The notes beneath the pieces were generated by a model. It ran no database searches. It was not told the DNA's origin and saw nothing but the letters and a program-made list of their open reading frames with translations. Source: Azospirillum brasilense (lineage in GTDB: Bacteria > Pseudomonadota > Alphaproteobacteria > Azospirillales > Azospirillaceae). Taken from it: DNA of 64,000 bases. Positions 7,450-17,308 of this stretch are shown here, piece by piece (within the stretch, counting starts at the first letter, position 1; every line of letters begins with the position of its first letter). Position numbers and translations under genes: made by a program. The stretch covers positions 1-64,000 of the forward strand of contig NZ_QOKV01000026.1 in assembly GCF_008365405.1 (NCBI RefSeq). The letters run 5' to 3'.

Positions 7450-7478
7450 TTACTAATGGGATGGCGGGCCGAGCGCAA
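7450..7478 (-). promoter_or_regulatory. Possible sigma-70 promoter for tRNA-Glu
   Basis: Leftward, TTGCGC (7478-7473) and TAGTAA (7455-7450) are separated by 17 bp and end 18 bp before the tRNA 5' end. The -35 is a fair match and the -10 is weak. Confidence 0.4.
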
Positions 7479-7554
7479 GCGTTTTTTCCAACGCCTTTCT
7501 ACCTCGTTCGCGTATGCCCCCTATGCATGGTCTCCGCTCCGAATTTGTTTGCAT

Positions 7555-9354
7555 TCACATGGTTTGCGCGGGTGCGGCGTCATCGATCAGAAGCTGGACT
7601 CCCTCCGCCCCGTTCCAGCGATCGATGCGCAGGACGCCGGCGAGGTGGAAGGGCGATCCGCGGCCCATCAGCAGGGCTTTTCCCATCTCGCTGTCCAGCG
7701 CGCGGAAGGCGATGGCCTTCAGCCGGGCGCCGTCGCCACCCTGCAGGATGCAGCGGACATGATTCGCCCCGACCACGTCCGCCCGCACCACGCGGGCGTC
7801 GGTGACGGCGAAGCGCGGCTCCGCGTTGCCGGTGCCGAAGGGGCCGAGCTGGTTCAACCGGTCCACCAATGCGGCGTTCGCGGCCCCCACCGACAGCGCG
7901 CCGTCCAGCTCCAGCGTCGGCACCAGCGGGGCCGCGGCGACCTCTTCGGCGACGCGGCCGGTCAGGAAGGCCTGGAGGTCGGCCAGCTTTTCGCCCGCGA
8001 CGGTGAAGCCCGCCGCCATGCGGTGCCCGCCGCCGGCCATCAGCAGCCCTTCCTGCCGCGCCGCGATCACCGCCGCCCCGAGATCGACCCCGCGCACCGA
8101 ACGGCCCGAGGCCTTGCCGATCACCGTGCCGTCCGCCCCCTCCTCCAGGGCAATGACGCAGGCGGGGCGGCTGTAGCGCTCCTTCAGGCGGCTGGCGACG
8201 ATGCCGATCACGCCGGGGTGCCAGCCCTCCCCCGCCACGAAGACCAGCTCGGACAACTCGTCGGCGTGCTCCTCCAGCCGGGCCATGGCGTCGGCGAGCA
8301 CGCCCTGCTCCACCGCGCGGCGCTCGGCGTTGTGGGCCTCCAGCTTCTGGGCCAGCTCCATCGCCTCCATGGGGTCGTCGGTGGAGAGCAGCCGCGCCCC
8401 GAGGTCCGACGCGCCGACGCGCCCGCCGGCGTTGACCCGCGGGCCGAGCACGAAGCCGGCGTGGTAGGCGTCCGGTTTCTCCTTGACCCCGGCGACGTCG
8501 GACAGGGCGGACAGGCCAGGGTTGGCGCGCCGCGCCATCACCTTCAGCCCTTGCGCCACCAGGGCGCGGTTCAGCCCGGTCAGGGGCACCACGTCGCACA
8601 CCGTGCCCAGCGCCACGAGGTCGAGCCACTCCATCAGGTTCGGCTCGTTGCGGCCCGCGTAGAATCCGGCGCCACGCAGCGCGCGGTTCACCGCCACCAC
8701 GGCCAGGAAGGTCACCCCCGCCGCGCACAGCGTGCGATAGGCACCGTCCTCGTCCAGCCGGTTCGGGTTGACCAGGGCGACGGCAGGCGGGAGACGCGGT
8801 TCCGCCGCGTGATGGTCGAGGACCACCACCTCCAGCCCGGCCTCCGCCGCCGCCTCCAGCGCCGCGAAGGCGGAGATTCCGCAGTCCACCGTCACCACCA
8901 GCCGCACGCCCTCGGCCTTCAGCCGCAGCAGCGCCGGGCCGTTGGGGCCGTAGCCCTCCTTCATGCGGTCGGGCACGTAGATCCGCAGATCCGCCCCCAC
9001 CGCCCGGAAGAAGCGCCGCAGCAGCGCGGAGGAGGTGGCGCCGTCCACGTCATAATCGCCGAAGACGGCCACCGGCTCGCCATCCATCACGGCGCGCGCG
9101 ATGCGCTCCGCGGCAACGTCCATGTCCTTGAAGCGGGAGGGGTCGGGAAGCAGCGCCTTCAGCGTCGGGTTCAGGAAGCCGTCGCATGCCTCCTCCGTCA
9201 CACCGCGGGCGGCGAGCACCCGCCCGACGATCTCCGGCAGCCCCCGCCCCTGCGCCAGCCCCCAGGCCAGCCGCTCGTCGTAGGGCCGCGCCTGCCAGCG
9301 CTTGCCGGACAGGGAATGGGCGACGTTCAGGAAGGGAGGAACGGTGTCGGTCAT
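7555..9354 (-). CDS. recJ: Single-stranded-DNA-specific exonuclease RecJ
   Basis: A 599-residue 5'-to-3' single-strand exonuclease used in RecF-pathway recombination and mismatch repair. Catalytic DHH-family motifs are visible: GDYDVDG at residues 99-105, VTVDCGI near 157, and the DHH motif itself at 180-182 (VVLDHHAAE). The DHHA1 domain with GGGHRMAAGF and a C-terminal OB-like domain (QLGPFGTGNAEPRF) follow. The start is the ATG at 9354 (MTDTVPPFLNVAHSLSGKRW); the frame stays open upstream, but that extension is not RecJ-like. The gene runs towards tRNA-Glu and is divergent from gldA. Confidence 0.95.
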   Translation of the reverse strand: MTDTVPPFLNVAHSLSGKRWQARPYDERLAWGLAQGRGLPEIVGRVLAARGVTEEACDGFLNPTLKALLPDPSRFKDMDVAAERIARAVMDGEPVAVFGDYDVDGATSSALLRRFFRAVGADLRIYVPDRMKEGYGPNGPALLRLKAEGVRLVVTVDCGISAFAALEAAAEAGLEVVVLDHHAAEPRLPPAVALVNPNRLDEDGAYRTLCAAGVTFLAVVAVNRALRGAGFYAGRNEPNLMEWLDLVALGTVCDVVPLTGLNRALVAQGLKVMARRANPGLSALSDVAGVKEKPDAYHAGFVLGPRVNAGGRVGASDLGARLLSTDDPMEAMELAQKLEAHNAERRAVEQGVLADAMARLEEHADELSELVFVAGEGWHPGVIGIVASRLKERYSRPACVIALEEGADGTVIGKASGRSVRGVDLGAAVIAARQEGLLMAGGGHRMAAGFTVAGEKLADLQAFLTGRVAEEVAAAPLVPTLELDGALSVGAANAALVDRLNQLGPFGTGNAEPRFAVTDARVVRADVVGANHVRCILQGGDGARLKAIAFRALDSEMGKALLMGRGSPFHLAGVLRIDRWNGAEGVQLLIDDAAPAQTM

Positions 9355-9565
9355 GCTGCCCAGAATGCCACGGATCGGAAAGGGCGAAGCCATAGCAGAT
9401 GGGGGACATGCGGGCCAGCGGATGGGGGCCGTCGGTAGCGTCGGAAGCGTCGCGTCTGTACGCAAAGGTGGCAGGCGGCCTTGCCGCACCGCAACTTGAG
9501 GCAGGTCATTGCGGGTGGGGAAATGTCCTGCTCCACTGCGTCATCCACACGCGGAGGAGGGAACC

Positions 9566-10660
9566 ATGATCACCACGGCGATCTTTCCGGCCCGCTACGT
9601 TCAGGGCAACGGCGCCCTCGACAGCCTGGGGGAGGATCTGGCCCGGCTGGGCAAGACGGTTCTGGCCGTTACCGACGGCTTCGTCCTGAAGACGCTGAAG
9701 GGCCGGCTGGTTGACGCCGCCGCCGGGCGCGTCGAGATGGACATCCAGGAATTCCGCGGCGAATGCTCCGACGAGGAGATCGAGCGGCTGACCGGCCTCG
9801 CCCGCGCCATGGGGGCGGAGGTCGTGGCCGGCATCGGCGGCGGCAAGGCGCTCGACACCGCCAAGGCGATCGCCCACGCGCTGGACGCGCGCACCGCCAT
9901 CGTTCCGACGCTCGCCTCCACCGACGCGCCGTGCAGCGCCCTGTCGGTGATCTACACGCCGGAGGGGGCCTTCAAGCGCTACCTCGTGCTGCCGCGCAAC
10001 CCCGACCTCGTGCTGGTCGACACCGGCGTGGTGGCGAGCGCCCCGGTGCGCTTCCTCGTCTCCGGCATGGGCGACGCCCTGTCCACCTGGTTCGAGGCGG
10101 AGGACTGCCGCATCAAGCGCGGCGGCAACATGACCGGGCGCGTCGGCCCGATGACCGCTTTCGCGCTGGCCCGGCTGTGCTACGACACGCTGCTGGAGTA
10201 TGGCGTGCTCGCCAAGTCGGCCTGCGAACAGGGCGTGGTCACCCCGGCGCTGGAGCGCATCGTCGAGGCCAACACGCTGCTGAGCGGGCTGGGCTTCGAG
10301 AGCGGCGGTCTGGCGGCGGCGCACGCCGTCCACAACGGCCTGACCGCGCTGGAGGAAACGCACCATTGCTGGCACGGCGAGAAGGTCGCCTTCGGCACGC
10401 TGACGCTGCTGATCCTGACCGACCGGCCGCCGGCGGTGCTGGACGAGGTCTACGGCTTCTGCAAGGCGGTGGGGCTGCCGACGACGCTGGCCGAGATCGG
10501 CCTCGCCGGTGTGCCGGACGAGCGGCTCCTGCTGGCGGCGGAACGGGCTTGCGCCGAGGGCGAGACCATCCACAACGAACCGCACGAGATCACCCCGCAG
10601 CGCGTCCTGGCCGCCATGAAGGCCGCCGACGCCGAGGGACGGCGGCGGAAGGGTCTGTAA
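9566..10660 (+). CDS. gldA: Glycerol dehydrogenase family (iron-containing alcohol dehydrogenase)
   Basis: A 364-residue NAD-dependent polyol dehydrogenase that oxidises glycerol to dihydroxyacetone in characterised relatives. The NAD-binding GGGKALDTAKAIAH stretch lies near residue 92. The metal-site region is visible as SGMGDALSTWFEAE, FESGGLAAAHAVHNGLT and HHCWHGEKVAFG, which supply the Asp and two His ligands. The start ATG follows GGAGGAGGGAACC. No glycerol kinase or dihydroxyacetone kinase gene is adjacent; glpX lies convergent downstream across a shared terminator. Confidence 0.9.
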   Translation: MITTAIFPARYVQGNGALDSLGEDLARLGKTVLAVTDGFVLKTLKGRLVDAAAGRVEMDIQEFRGECSDEEIERLTGLARAMGAEVVAGIGGGKALDTAKAIAHALDARTAIVPTLASTDAPCSALSVIYTPEGAFKRYLVLPRNPDLVLVDTGVVASAPVRFLVSGMGDALSTWFEAEDCRIKRGGNMTGRVGPMTAFALARLCYDTLLEYGVLAKSACEQGVVTPALERIVEANTLLSGLGFESGGLAAAHAVHNGLTALEETHHCWHGEKVAFGTLTLLILTDRPPAVLDEVYGFCKAVGLPTTLAEIGLAGVPDERLLLAAERACAEGETIHNEPHEITPQRVLAAMKAADAEGRRRKGL

Positions 10661-10672
10661 ACTTCAAAAAGG

Positions 10673-10710
10673 AAAGGGGCGCGCGGCAGAGCACCGCGCG
10701 CCCCTTTTTC
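10673..10710. terminator. Bidirectional terminator between gldA and glpX
   Basis: AAAGGGGCGCGCGG (10673-10686) and CCGCGCGCCCCTTT (10694-10707) form a perfect 14-bp stem with a 7-nt loop. A T-run follows on the + strand, and an A-run precedes it that becomes the U-run leftward. Confidence 0.9.
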
Positions 10711-10721
10711 TTTAAGCAGCC

Positions 10722-11714
10722 TCAGGCCATGCTGGGCTTGCGCTGCAGGTTGTGGTGCGCCTCGACGTAGCGCACGGTGCCCGACTTGGAACGCATGATG
10801 ACCGAGTGGGTGGTGGCACCGCCGGGGAAACGGCGGACGCCGCGCAGCATGGCGCCGTCGGTCACGCCGGTCGCGGCGAACATGACGTTGCCGCTGGCCA
10901 GCTCGGTCAGGCTGTACTTCTTGTTCAGGTCCTTGACGCCCCAGCGGGCGGCGCGGGCCTTCTCGTCGTCGTTGCGGAACAGCAGACGGCCCTGGAACTG
11001 GCCGCCGATGCAGCGCAGCGCCGCCGCGGCCAGAACGCCTTCCGGCGCACCGCCGGAGCCGACATACATGTCGACGCCGGTGCCGGCCTGGCTGGTGGCG
11101 ATCACGCCCGACACGTCGCCGTCGTTGATCAGCATGATGCGCGCACCGGCCTCGCGGACGCGGGCGATCAGCTCGGCGTGGCGCGGACGGTTCAGGATGC
11201 AGACCAGCAGCTCCTGCACCTCGGTGCCCTTGGCCTTGGCCAGCGCCTTGAGGTTGTTGGCCGGCGTCTCGTCGAGATCGACCACGCCTTCCGGCAGGCC
11301 GGAGCCGACGGCGATCTTGTCCATGTAGACGTCGGGCGCGTTCAGGAAGCCGCCCTCGTCCGCCATGGCGATGACGGCCAGCGAGTTCGGGCCGCCGGTG
11401 GCGCAGATGGTGGTGCCTTCCAGCGGGTCGAGCGCGATGTCCACCTTCGGCCCGCGGCCGATGCCGGCGCCGACCTTCTCGCCGATGTAAAGCATGGGCG
11501 CCTCGTCGCGCTCGCCCTCGCCGATCACGACGGTGCCGTCGATGTAGAGGGTGTTGAGCGCCTGGCGCATGGCGTCGACCGCGGCCTGGTCGGCAAGCTT
11601 CTCGTCACCGCGGCCCATCAGCAGCGACGCGGACAGCGCGGCGGCCTCGGTGACGCGGACGGCTTCCAAGGCCAGGTTCCGGTCCATACCGGACAGGTCG
11701 ACATGAACGGACAT
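10722..11714 (-). CDS. glpX: Class II fructose-1,6-bisphosphatase
   Basis: A 330-residue Li+-sensitive, metal-dependent phosphatase that hydrolyses fructose 1,6-bisphosphate to fructose 6-phosphate in gluconeogenesis. The family metal motif DPLEGTT is at residues 96-102, preceded by VIGEGERDEAPM at 63-74. The GDVSGVI and GSGGAPEGVLAAAALRCIGG blocks are also present. Length is normal. The ATG at 11714 follows GGGGGAGAACAACC. It lies 44 bp downstream of hom on the same strand and may be co-transcribed with alaC-hom, which would join amino-acid and gluconeogenic functions. Confidence 0.96.
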   Translation of the reverse strand: MSVHVDLSGMDRNLALEAVRVTEAAALSASLLMGRGDEKLADQAAVDAMRQALNTLYIDGTVVIGEGERDEAPMLYIGEKVGAGIGRGPKVDIALDPLEGTTICATGGPNSLAVIAMADEGGFLNAPDVYMDKIAVGSGLPEGVVDLDETPANNLKALAKAKGTEVQELLVCILNRPRHAELIARVREAGARIMLINDGDVSGVIATSQAGTGVDMYVGSGGAPEGVLAAAALRCIGGQFQGRLLFRNDDEKARAARWGVKDLNKKYSLTELASGNVMFAATGVTDGAMLRGVRRFPGGATTHSVIMRSKSGTVRYVEAHHNLQRKPSMA

Positions 11715-11758
11715 GGTTGTTCTCCCCCGAATCGATGCTCGGTTCTTCTATGGTTCGG

Positions 11759-13065
11759 TCAAAACTGTTCGATGCGGATCATGCGCGGCGGCTCGACCAC
11801 CGACTCCTTGGCGGCGATGGTGGCGAGCGCGCGCTGCATGGCCGCCTCTTCGGTGTCATGGGTGGTCAGGACCACCGGCACCGCTTCGCCGGGGGCGCGC
11901 CCGCGCTGCAGGAACTGCTCCATGGAGACGTTCTGGTCGCGCATGGCCGCCGCAACATCCGCTATCACGCCGGGACGGTCCACGACCATCAGGCGTACGT
12001 AGTACGACCCCCGGCGGGCCTCCATCGGCGACGGCTGGGCCTCGGAAAGCTGGGCCGCCGGCACGCCGAAGGTGGGGGTGGAGCGCCCGCGGGCGATGTC
12101 GATCAGGTCGGCGACCACCGCCGAGGCCGTCGGCCCCTCGCCGGCGCCGCGGCCGACGAACAGCACGCGGTCCACGAAGTCGCCCTGGGCGATCACGGCG
12201 TTGAACACGCCGTCCACCGCCGCGATGGGCGCCGCCTTCGGCACCATGCAGGGGTGCACGCGCTGCTCGATCCCGTGATCGGTGCGCCGGGCGATGCCCA
12301 GCAGCTTGATCCGGTAGCCGAGCGCGTCGGCGTAGTCGAAGTCCACCGCCGAGACGTGGCGGATGCCCTCGACATGGACGCTCTTGAAGTCCACCGGCGT
12401 GCCGAAGGCCACCGAGGTCAGGATGGCCAGCTTGTGCGCCGCGTCCACGCCGTCGATGTCGAAGCTCGGGTCGGCTTCCGCGTAGCCCAGCTTCTGCGCG
12501 TCGGCCAGCACGTCCGCGAAATCGCGGCCGGTGGTGCGCATCTCGGTCAGGATGTAGTTGCAGGTGCCGTTGAGGATGCCGTGCACCTCCGACACGCGGT
12601 TGCCCGCCAGCCCTTCGCGCAGCCCCTTGATGATCGGGATGCCGCCGGCCACCGCCGCCTCGAAGCCGATGGCGAGGCCGGCGGCCTCCGCCTTGGCGGC
12701 GAGCGCGGTGCCGTGGTGGGCGAGCAGCGCCTTGTTGGCGGTGACGACGTGGCGTCCCCGCTCCAGCGCCAGCTCGACGGTCTCCTTCGCCGGCCCCTCG
12801 GAGCCGCCGATCAGCTCGACCACCACATCCACGCCGGGATGGGCGGCGAGCGCCACCGGGTCGTCGTACCATTCGGCCGTCGACAGGTCGACGCCGCGGT
12901 CCTTGCCGCGCGAGCGGGCGCTGACCGCCACCACCTCGATGCGGCGGCCACAGCGCTGCTCGATCAGGTCGGCCTGCCGCTCCAGCAGCTTCAGAACGCC
13001 CGCGCCGACCGTGCCCAGGCCCGCGACGGCGATTTTCAGGGGGCCTGTTTTGTGGGAGTCGGACA

Positions 13066-13066
<1 letters not shown>
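11759..13066 (-). CDS. hom: Homoserine dehydrogenase
   Basis: A 435-residue NAD(P)-dependent enzyme that reduces aspartate semialdehyde to homoserine, the branch point to threonine and methionine. The dinucleotide loop GLGTVGAG lies at residues 16-23. The catalytic segment AVAGGIPIIKGLREGLAGN and the substrate loop LNGTCNYILTEM are intact. A C-terminal ACT domain (SYYVRLMVVDRPGVIADVAAAM) suggests allosteric control by threonine. The start ATG overlaps the TGA of the upstream aminotransferase gene by one base (TGATG), so translation is probably coupled. The downstream product homoserine also feeds the metY-type enzyme encoded at 25 kb. Confidence 0.96.
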
Positions 13067-14340
<1,274 letters not shown>

Positions 14341-14494
14341 GGACGCTCCGAAGCCTTGTCCGGCCACGCCACGAACCCATATTTGCGGACCGGGACCACT
14401 TATCTACCGCCCTGCATCTTCAGAAGCGAGGTAAAATTCGCGTCCGGCCGCATTCCTGCGCTGCCTGAGGCATCCCGGACGCCGAAGCCCGTCT

Positions 14495-15841
14495 TCAGCC
14501 TCCCTTGCGGCCGGATGTCCGACGCTGGTGCAGCGCTTCCTCGATCTCCTCCCCGCCGGCGCCGACCAGGGCGACGGGGTCCACGGCGACCTCCAGATCC
14601 TCCGGTCGGGCGGGCTCGGCCGGGTGGCCGCGCCGGGACGCCGCGACGCGCAGCAGTGCGTAGGACAGCAGCGACAGAAGGGCGAAGCCCGGCATGATGG
14701 CCGTCGTCGCGGTGTAGGGATCGGCGAACAGCGCGGCCATCGCGGTGCCGGCCAGCCCGCCGCCGATCTGCATGAAACCGATCAGCGCCGAGGCCGCTCC
14801 CGCCATCCGGGGGAAGCCGGCCAGGGCGTCGCTGGTCGCCCCGGGCATGACCAGGGCGATGCCGAAGGCCCAGACGGCGGTCGGACCCATCACGCTCGCC
14901 ACGGTCGGTTCGCCGGTCAGGGGCGCCAGGGCGAAGCCGAGCCCGCCCACCGCCACGCAGGCCAGCCCGTAGGGGATCAACCGCATCGCGTCCACCCGGC
15001 GCAGCAATCGCCCCGCCAGCGTCGCCCCCAGCGTGTAGGAGCCGGTCTGCAGCAGCATGGCGAAGCCGAAGACGGTCGGGCTCAGCCCCACCCGCTCGAT
15101 CATCACGAAGGGCAGCAGCGCCGCCATGGTGTAGAGGCCGCCTAGCGTCAGGCCCAGAACCAGCCCCGCCCGCATGAAGCGCCGGTCGGTCAGCAGGGTC
15201 CGGTAGTTGCGGATCACCGGGCCGGGCCGGGCCGCCGAGCGGTCGCGCGTCCGGTTGGTCTCCGCCGTGCCCAGCGCGAAGACGGTCAGCACGGCGAGGC
15301 CGTAGAGCGTCATCACCACGAAGATGGCGTGCCAGCCCACCGTGCCCAGGATCACCCCGCCCAGCGTCGGCGCCACCGCCGGCACCACGGCCAGCATCAA
15401 CCCGATCAGATTCAGGATGCGCGCCGACCGCTGGCCGGTGAACTGGTCGCGCACGATGGCCCGGGAAATGGCGATGCCCGCCGCCGCCCCGATGCCCTGC
15501 AGGGCCCGCCCGACCAGAAGCCATTCGATGCTGCCCGACAGGGCCGCCACCACGCTGCCCAGGACGTAGGTGACGAAGAAGGCCAGAGCGACCGCCCGCC
15601 GCCCGTAGGCGTCGGACAGCGGCCCGCAGGCGAGCTGGGAAAAGGCGAAGCCGAAGAAATAGACGGTGAGCGTCAGCTTCAGCGCCGCCGGTGTGGTCTG
15701 GAACGCCTCCACCAGCATCGGCAGGGCCGGCGTGTAGAGCGCGAGGCTGAGCGGCCCCAGCGTGACGATCAGCGTCCCGATGACGGCGGTCCGAGTCTCC
15801 GTCATGGCGGGCGCGTCGGTTTGCGCGGAGGCGCGGCTCAT
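14495..15841 (-). CDS. Bcr/CflA-family multidrug efflux MFS transporter
   Basis: A 448-residue, 12-helix drug:proton antiporter in the inner membrane. The motif C-containing helix 5 region (LNLIGLMLAVVPAVAPTLGG) and the helix 2-3 loop GPLSDAYGRRAVAL are characteristic of Bcr/CflA proteins. The start ATG overlaps the TGA of the MarR gene by four bases (ATGA), so MarR and exporter are translated together. This is the usual arrangement of a MarR repressor with the pump it controls. The C-terminal 50 residues after the last helix are a charged extension rich in Glu and Arg with no recognised domain. Confidence 0.9.
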   Translation of the reverse strand: MSRASAQTDAPAMTETRTAVIGTLIVTLGPLSLALYTPALPMLVEAFQTTPAALKLTLTVYFFGFAFSQLACGPLSDAYGRRAVALAFFVTYVLGSVVAALSGSIEWLLVGRALQGIGAAAGIAISRAIVRDQFTGQRSARILNLIGLMLAVVPAVAPTLGGVILGTVGWHAIFVVMTLYGLAVLTVFALGTAETNRTRDRSAARPGPVIRNYRTLLTDRRFMRAGLVLGLTLGGLYTMAALLPFVMIERVGLSPTVFGFAMLLQTGSYTLGATLAGRLLRRVDAMRLIPYGLACVAVGGLGFALAPLTGEPTVASVMGPTAVWAFGIALVMPGATSDALAGFPRMAGAASALIGFMQIGGGLAGTAMAALFADPYTATTAIMPGFALLSLLSYALLRVAASRRGHPAEPARPEDLEVAVDPVALVGAGGEEIEEALHQRRTSGRKGG

Positions 15842-16290
15842 TGGCCGGCCCCGCCGCGGTCGTCCGCGATCATCCGATTGCGCAGGCGGTCCAGCATGTC
15901 CTTGAGCAGGACGATCTCCTCCGCCGAAAGATCGGCCATGGCCGACTCGCGCTCGGTACGGAAGGCCTCCAGGACCTGGAGCGCCAGCGGCTCGGCCTGC
16001 GGGGTCGGCTGGACGATTTTGGCGCGGCGGTCCGCCGGGTCCGGCTCGCGGACCACCAGCCCGCGCGCCTCCAGCCGGTCGAGGAAGCCGACCAGGGTCA
16101 TCGGCTCCACCCACATGTGGGTTGCCAACACCGACTGGCGCGAGCCGGGGTGGCGGCAGACATAAACCAGCGCCCGCGCCTCCCCCGCCGTGAGGCCGAG
16201 CCGCGCGTCGTCCAGGGCACGGTCGAACCGCGCGCGCAGAAGCCGCGCGCAGTCGATCAGGATCATACCGAAGGGGGATTCATCAAGCAT
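15838..16290 (-). CDS. MarR-family transcriptional regulator
   Basis: A 150-residue dimeric winged-helix regulator. The DNA-binding domain spans about residues 35-105, with the recognition region ATHMWVEPMTLVGFLDRLEARGLVVREPDPADRRAKIV containing the DxRxK wing signature. The downstream exporter gene overlaps by four bases, so the protein probably senses an aromatic or phenolic compound and derepresses the pump. A palindrome directly upstream probably serves autoregulation. The ATG at 16290 leaves almost no leader after the likely promoter; an internal ATG eight codons later is possible. Confidence 0.9.
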   Translation of the reverse strand: MLDESPFGMILIDCARLLRARFDRALDDARLGLTAGEARALVYVCRHPGSRQSVLATHMWVEPMTLVGFLDRLEARGLVVREPDPADRRAKIVQPTPQAEPLALQVLEAFRTERESAMADLSAEEIVLLKDMLDRLRNRMIADDRGGAGQ

Positions 16291-16305
16291 CCCTTATTGT
16301 AAGGG
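16291..16305. promoter_or_regulatory. Palindrome at the MarR promoter, likely autoregulatory operator
   Basis: CCCTTA-TTG-TAAGGG is a perfect inverted repeat ending immediately before the MarR start codon. Just upstream, leftward, lies TATAAG, a candidate -10 box. A MarR dimer bound here would block transcription of its own gene and the exporter. Confidence 0.55.
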
Positions 16306-16680
16306 CGCCTTATAATTTCCAGCAACCGCGGTCGGCGCAGGGCGGTCATGCCGCGGTGCCATGGCCGCGCGGCGCCGATCTGCACGGCATCGATCCGCCC
16401 AACGTGAATTTCGACCGAGCTGAAGCGAAGCCGACGCGCCAAATAGTCGCAGCATGAAAATCTGTTGCGGACCCGCCGCTGCAAGACGTAGTTTTTTCGC
16501 CTTGGCAGCAGCAATGGGTGCTCCGTGGTCCGCGCCACCGCCATCGGAACTGCGCATCGACCGGACGAAAACCGGTGCGTCCCTTTCCTTCAAAGGAACG
16601 CCATCAGAGGCCGAAGGACGCTCCGCATAGGTATACTTACGGATTACTGGCAGCGTCAGCCTTTTGCTACACCCCTGCCC
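16306..16680. other. Non-coding stretch upstream of marR
   Basis: This 375-bp stretch lies between the MarR gene and the 3' end of the lipoprotein gene, both leftward. Short open frames exist on both strands, but none has a ribosome site with a plausible protein. It contains an AT-richer patch around 16480-16500 and 16625-16660. Apart from the MarR promoter I see nothing definite. Confidence 0.4.
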
Positions 16681-17076
16681 TCAATTGGGTTTCCCGGAGG
16701 CGGGCTTCCCGGCGCTTGGCTGTCCAGGCGTGATGTTCGGCGGCGGGGGAGCGTCCATGGGGGTCGGCAGCATGTTCCTGGCGGCCTCGCGGTCCTGGGC
16801 CAGACGGTCCAGATCCTCCTGGCGCTGCGCTTCGGTCCGCAGGTCGGTCGGGCGCGGCGGAACGGTGCCGAGATTGGGGTATTCCCGGGCCTCGCCGGAC
16901 ATGCCGCGCACCGGCGACTCCTGGCTGGGCACGTCGCGGCCGGTCACGGCGCCGAGCAGCCCGGTGTCGAGCACGCGGTCGCTGCAGGCGGAGAGCCCCA
17001 AGACAACCAGGACGGACAGCGCTGGGCCCAACCGGCCCGCCTTCGCCACCACGCCGCGTCGGATACCCGTTTCCAT
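16681..17076 (-). CDS. Small putative lipoprotein
   Basis: A 131-residue exported protein. It has a basic N-region, a hydrophobic stretch LSVLVVLGLSAC and a lipobox (LSAC) with the lipidated cysteine near residue 30. The mature part is hydrophilic, proline-rich and partly helical (RTEAQRQEDLDRLAQDREAARNML), and ends in a low-complexity PSAGKPASGKPN tail. The RTEAQRQ-DLD pattern recurs in small uncharacterised alphaproteobacterial lipoproteins. The start ATG at 17076 is chosen because it places a proper signal peptide; an ATG at 17142 would precede it with a long basic extension. Divergent from phaC. Function unknown. Confidence 0.75.
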   Translation of the reverse strand: METGIRRGVVAKAGRLGPALSVLVVLGLSACSDRVLDTGLLGAVTGRDVPSQESPVRGMSGEAREYPNLGTVPPRPTDLRTEAQRQEDLDRLAQDREAARNMLPTPMDAPPPPNITPGQPSAGKPASGKPN

Positions 17077-17308
17077 TCTGCGAACCCCACATCCGAACCC
17101 ATCCGGCCGCTTGAACGGTGGTGGGCGAAATGAAATCTTCATACGAGAGGTGTATGACGGACCCCGGCTCGAACGGACATGGCATAAGCTGTCCGGGATG
17201 CCAGGACCGGAACGCACTCCGACCGAACAGACTTCCGGCAGGCACTGTATAAACCGCACAACGTCCCTCCTGAAGCCTAAACTCGCCTAAAGAAGAAGGA
17301 CCGCACCA

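Noticed and set aside
7393-9438. 681-codon + strand open frame opposite recJ
   Set aside because: RecJ on the other strand has all catalytic motifs; the antisense protein is low-complexity, as expected in GC-rich DNA.
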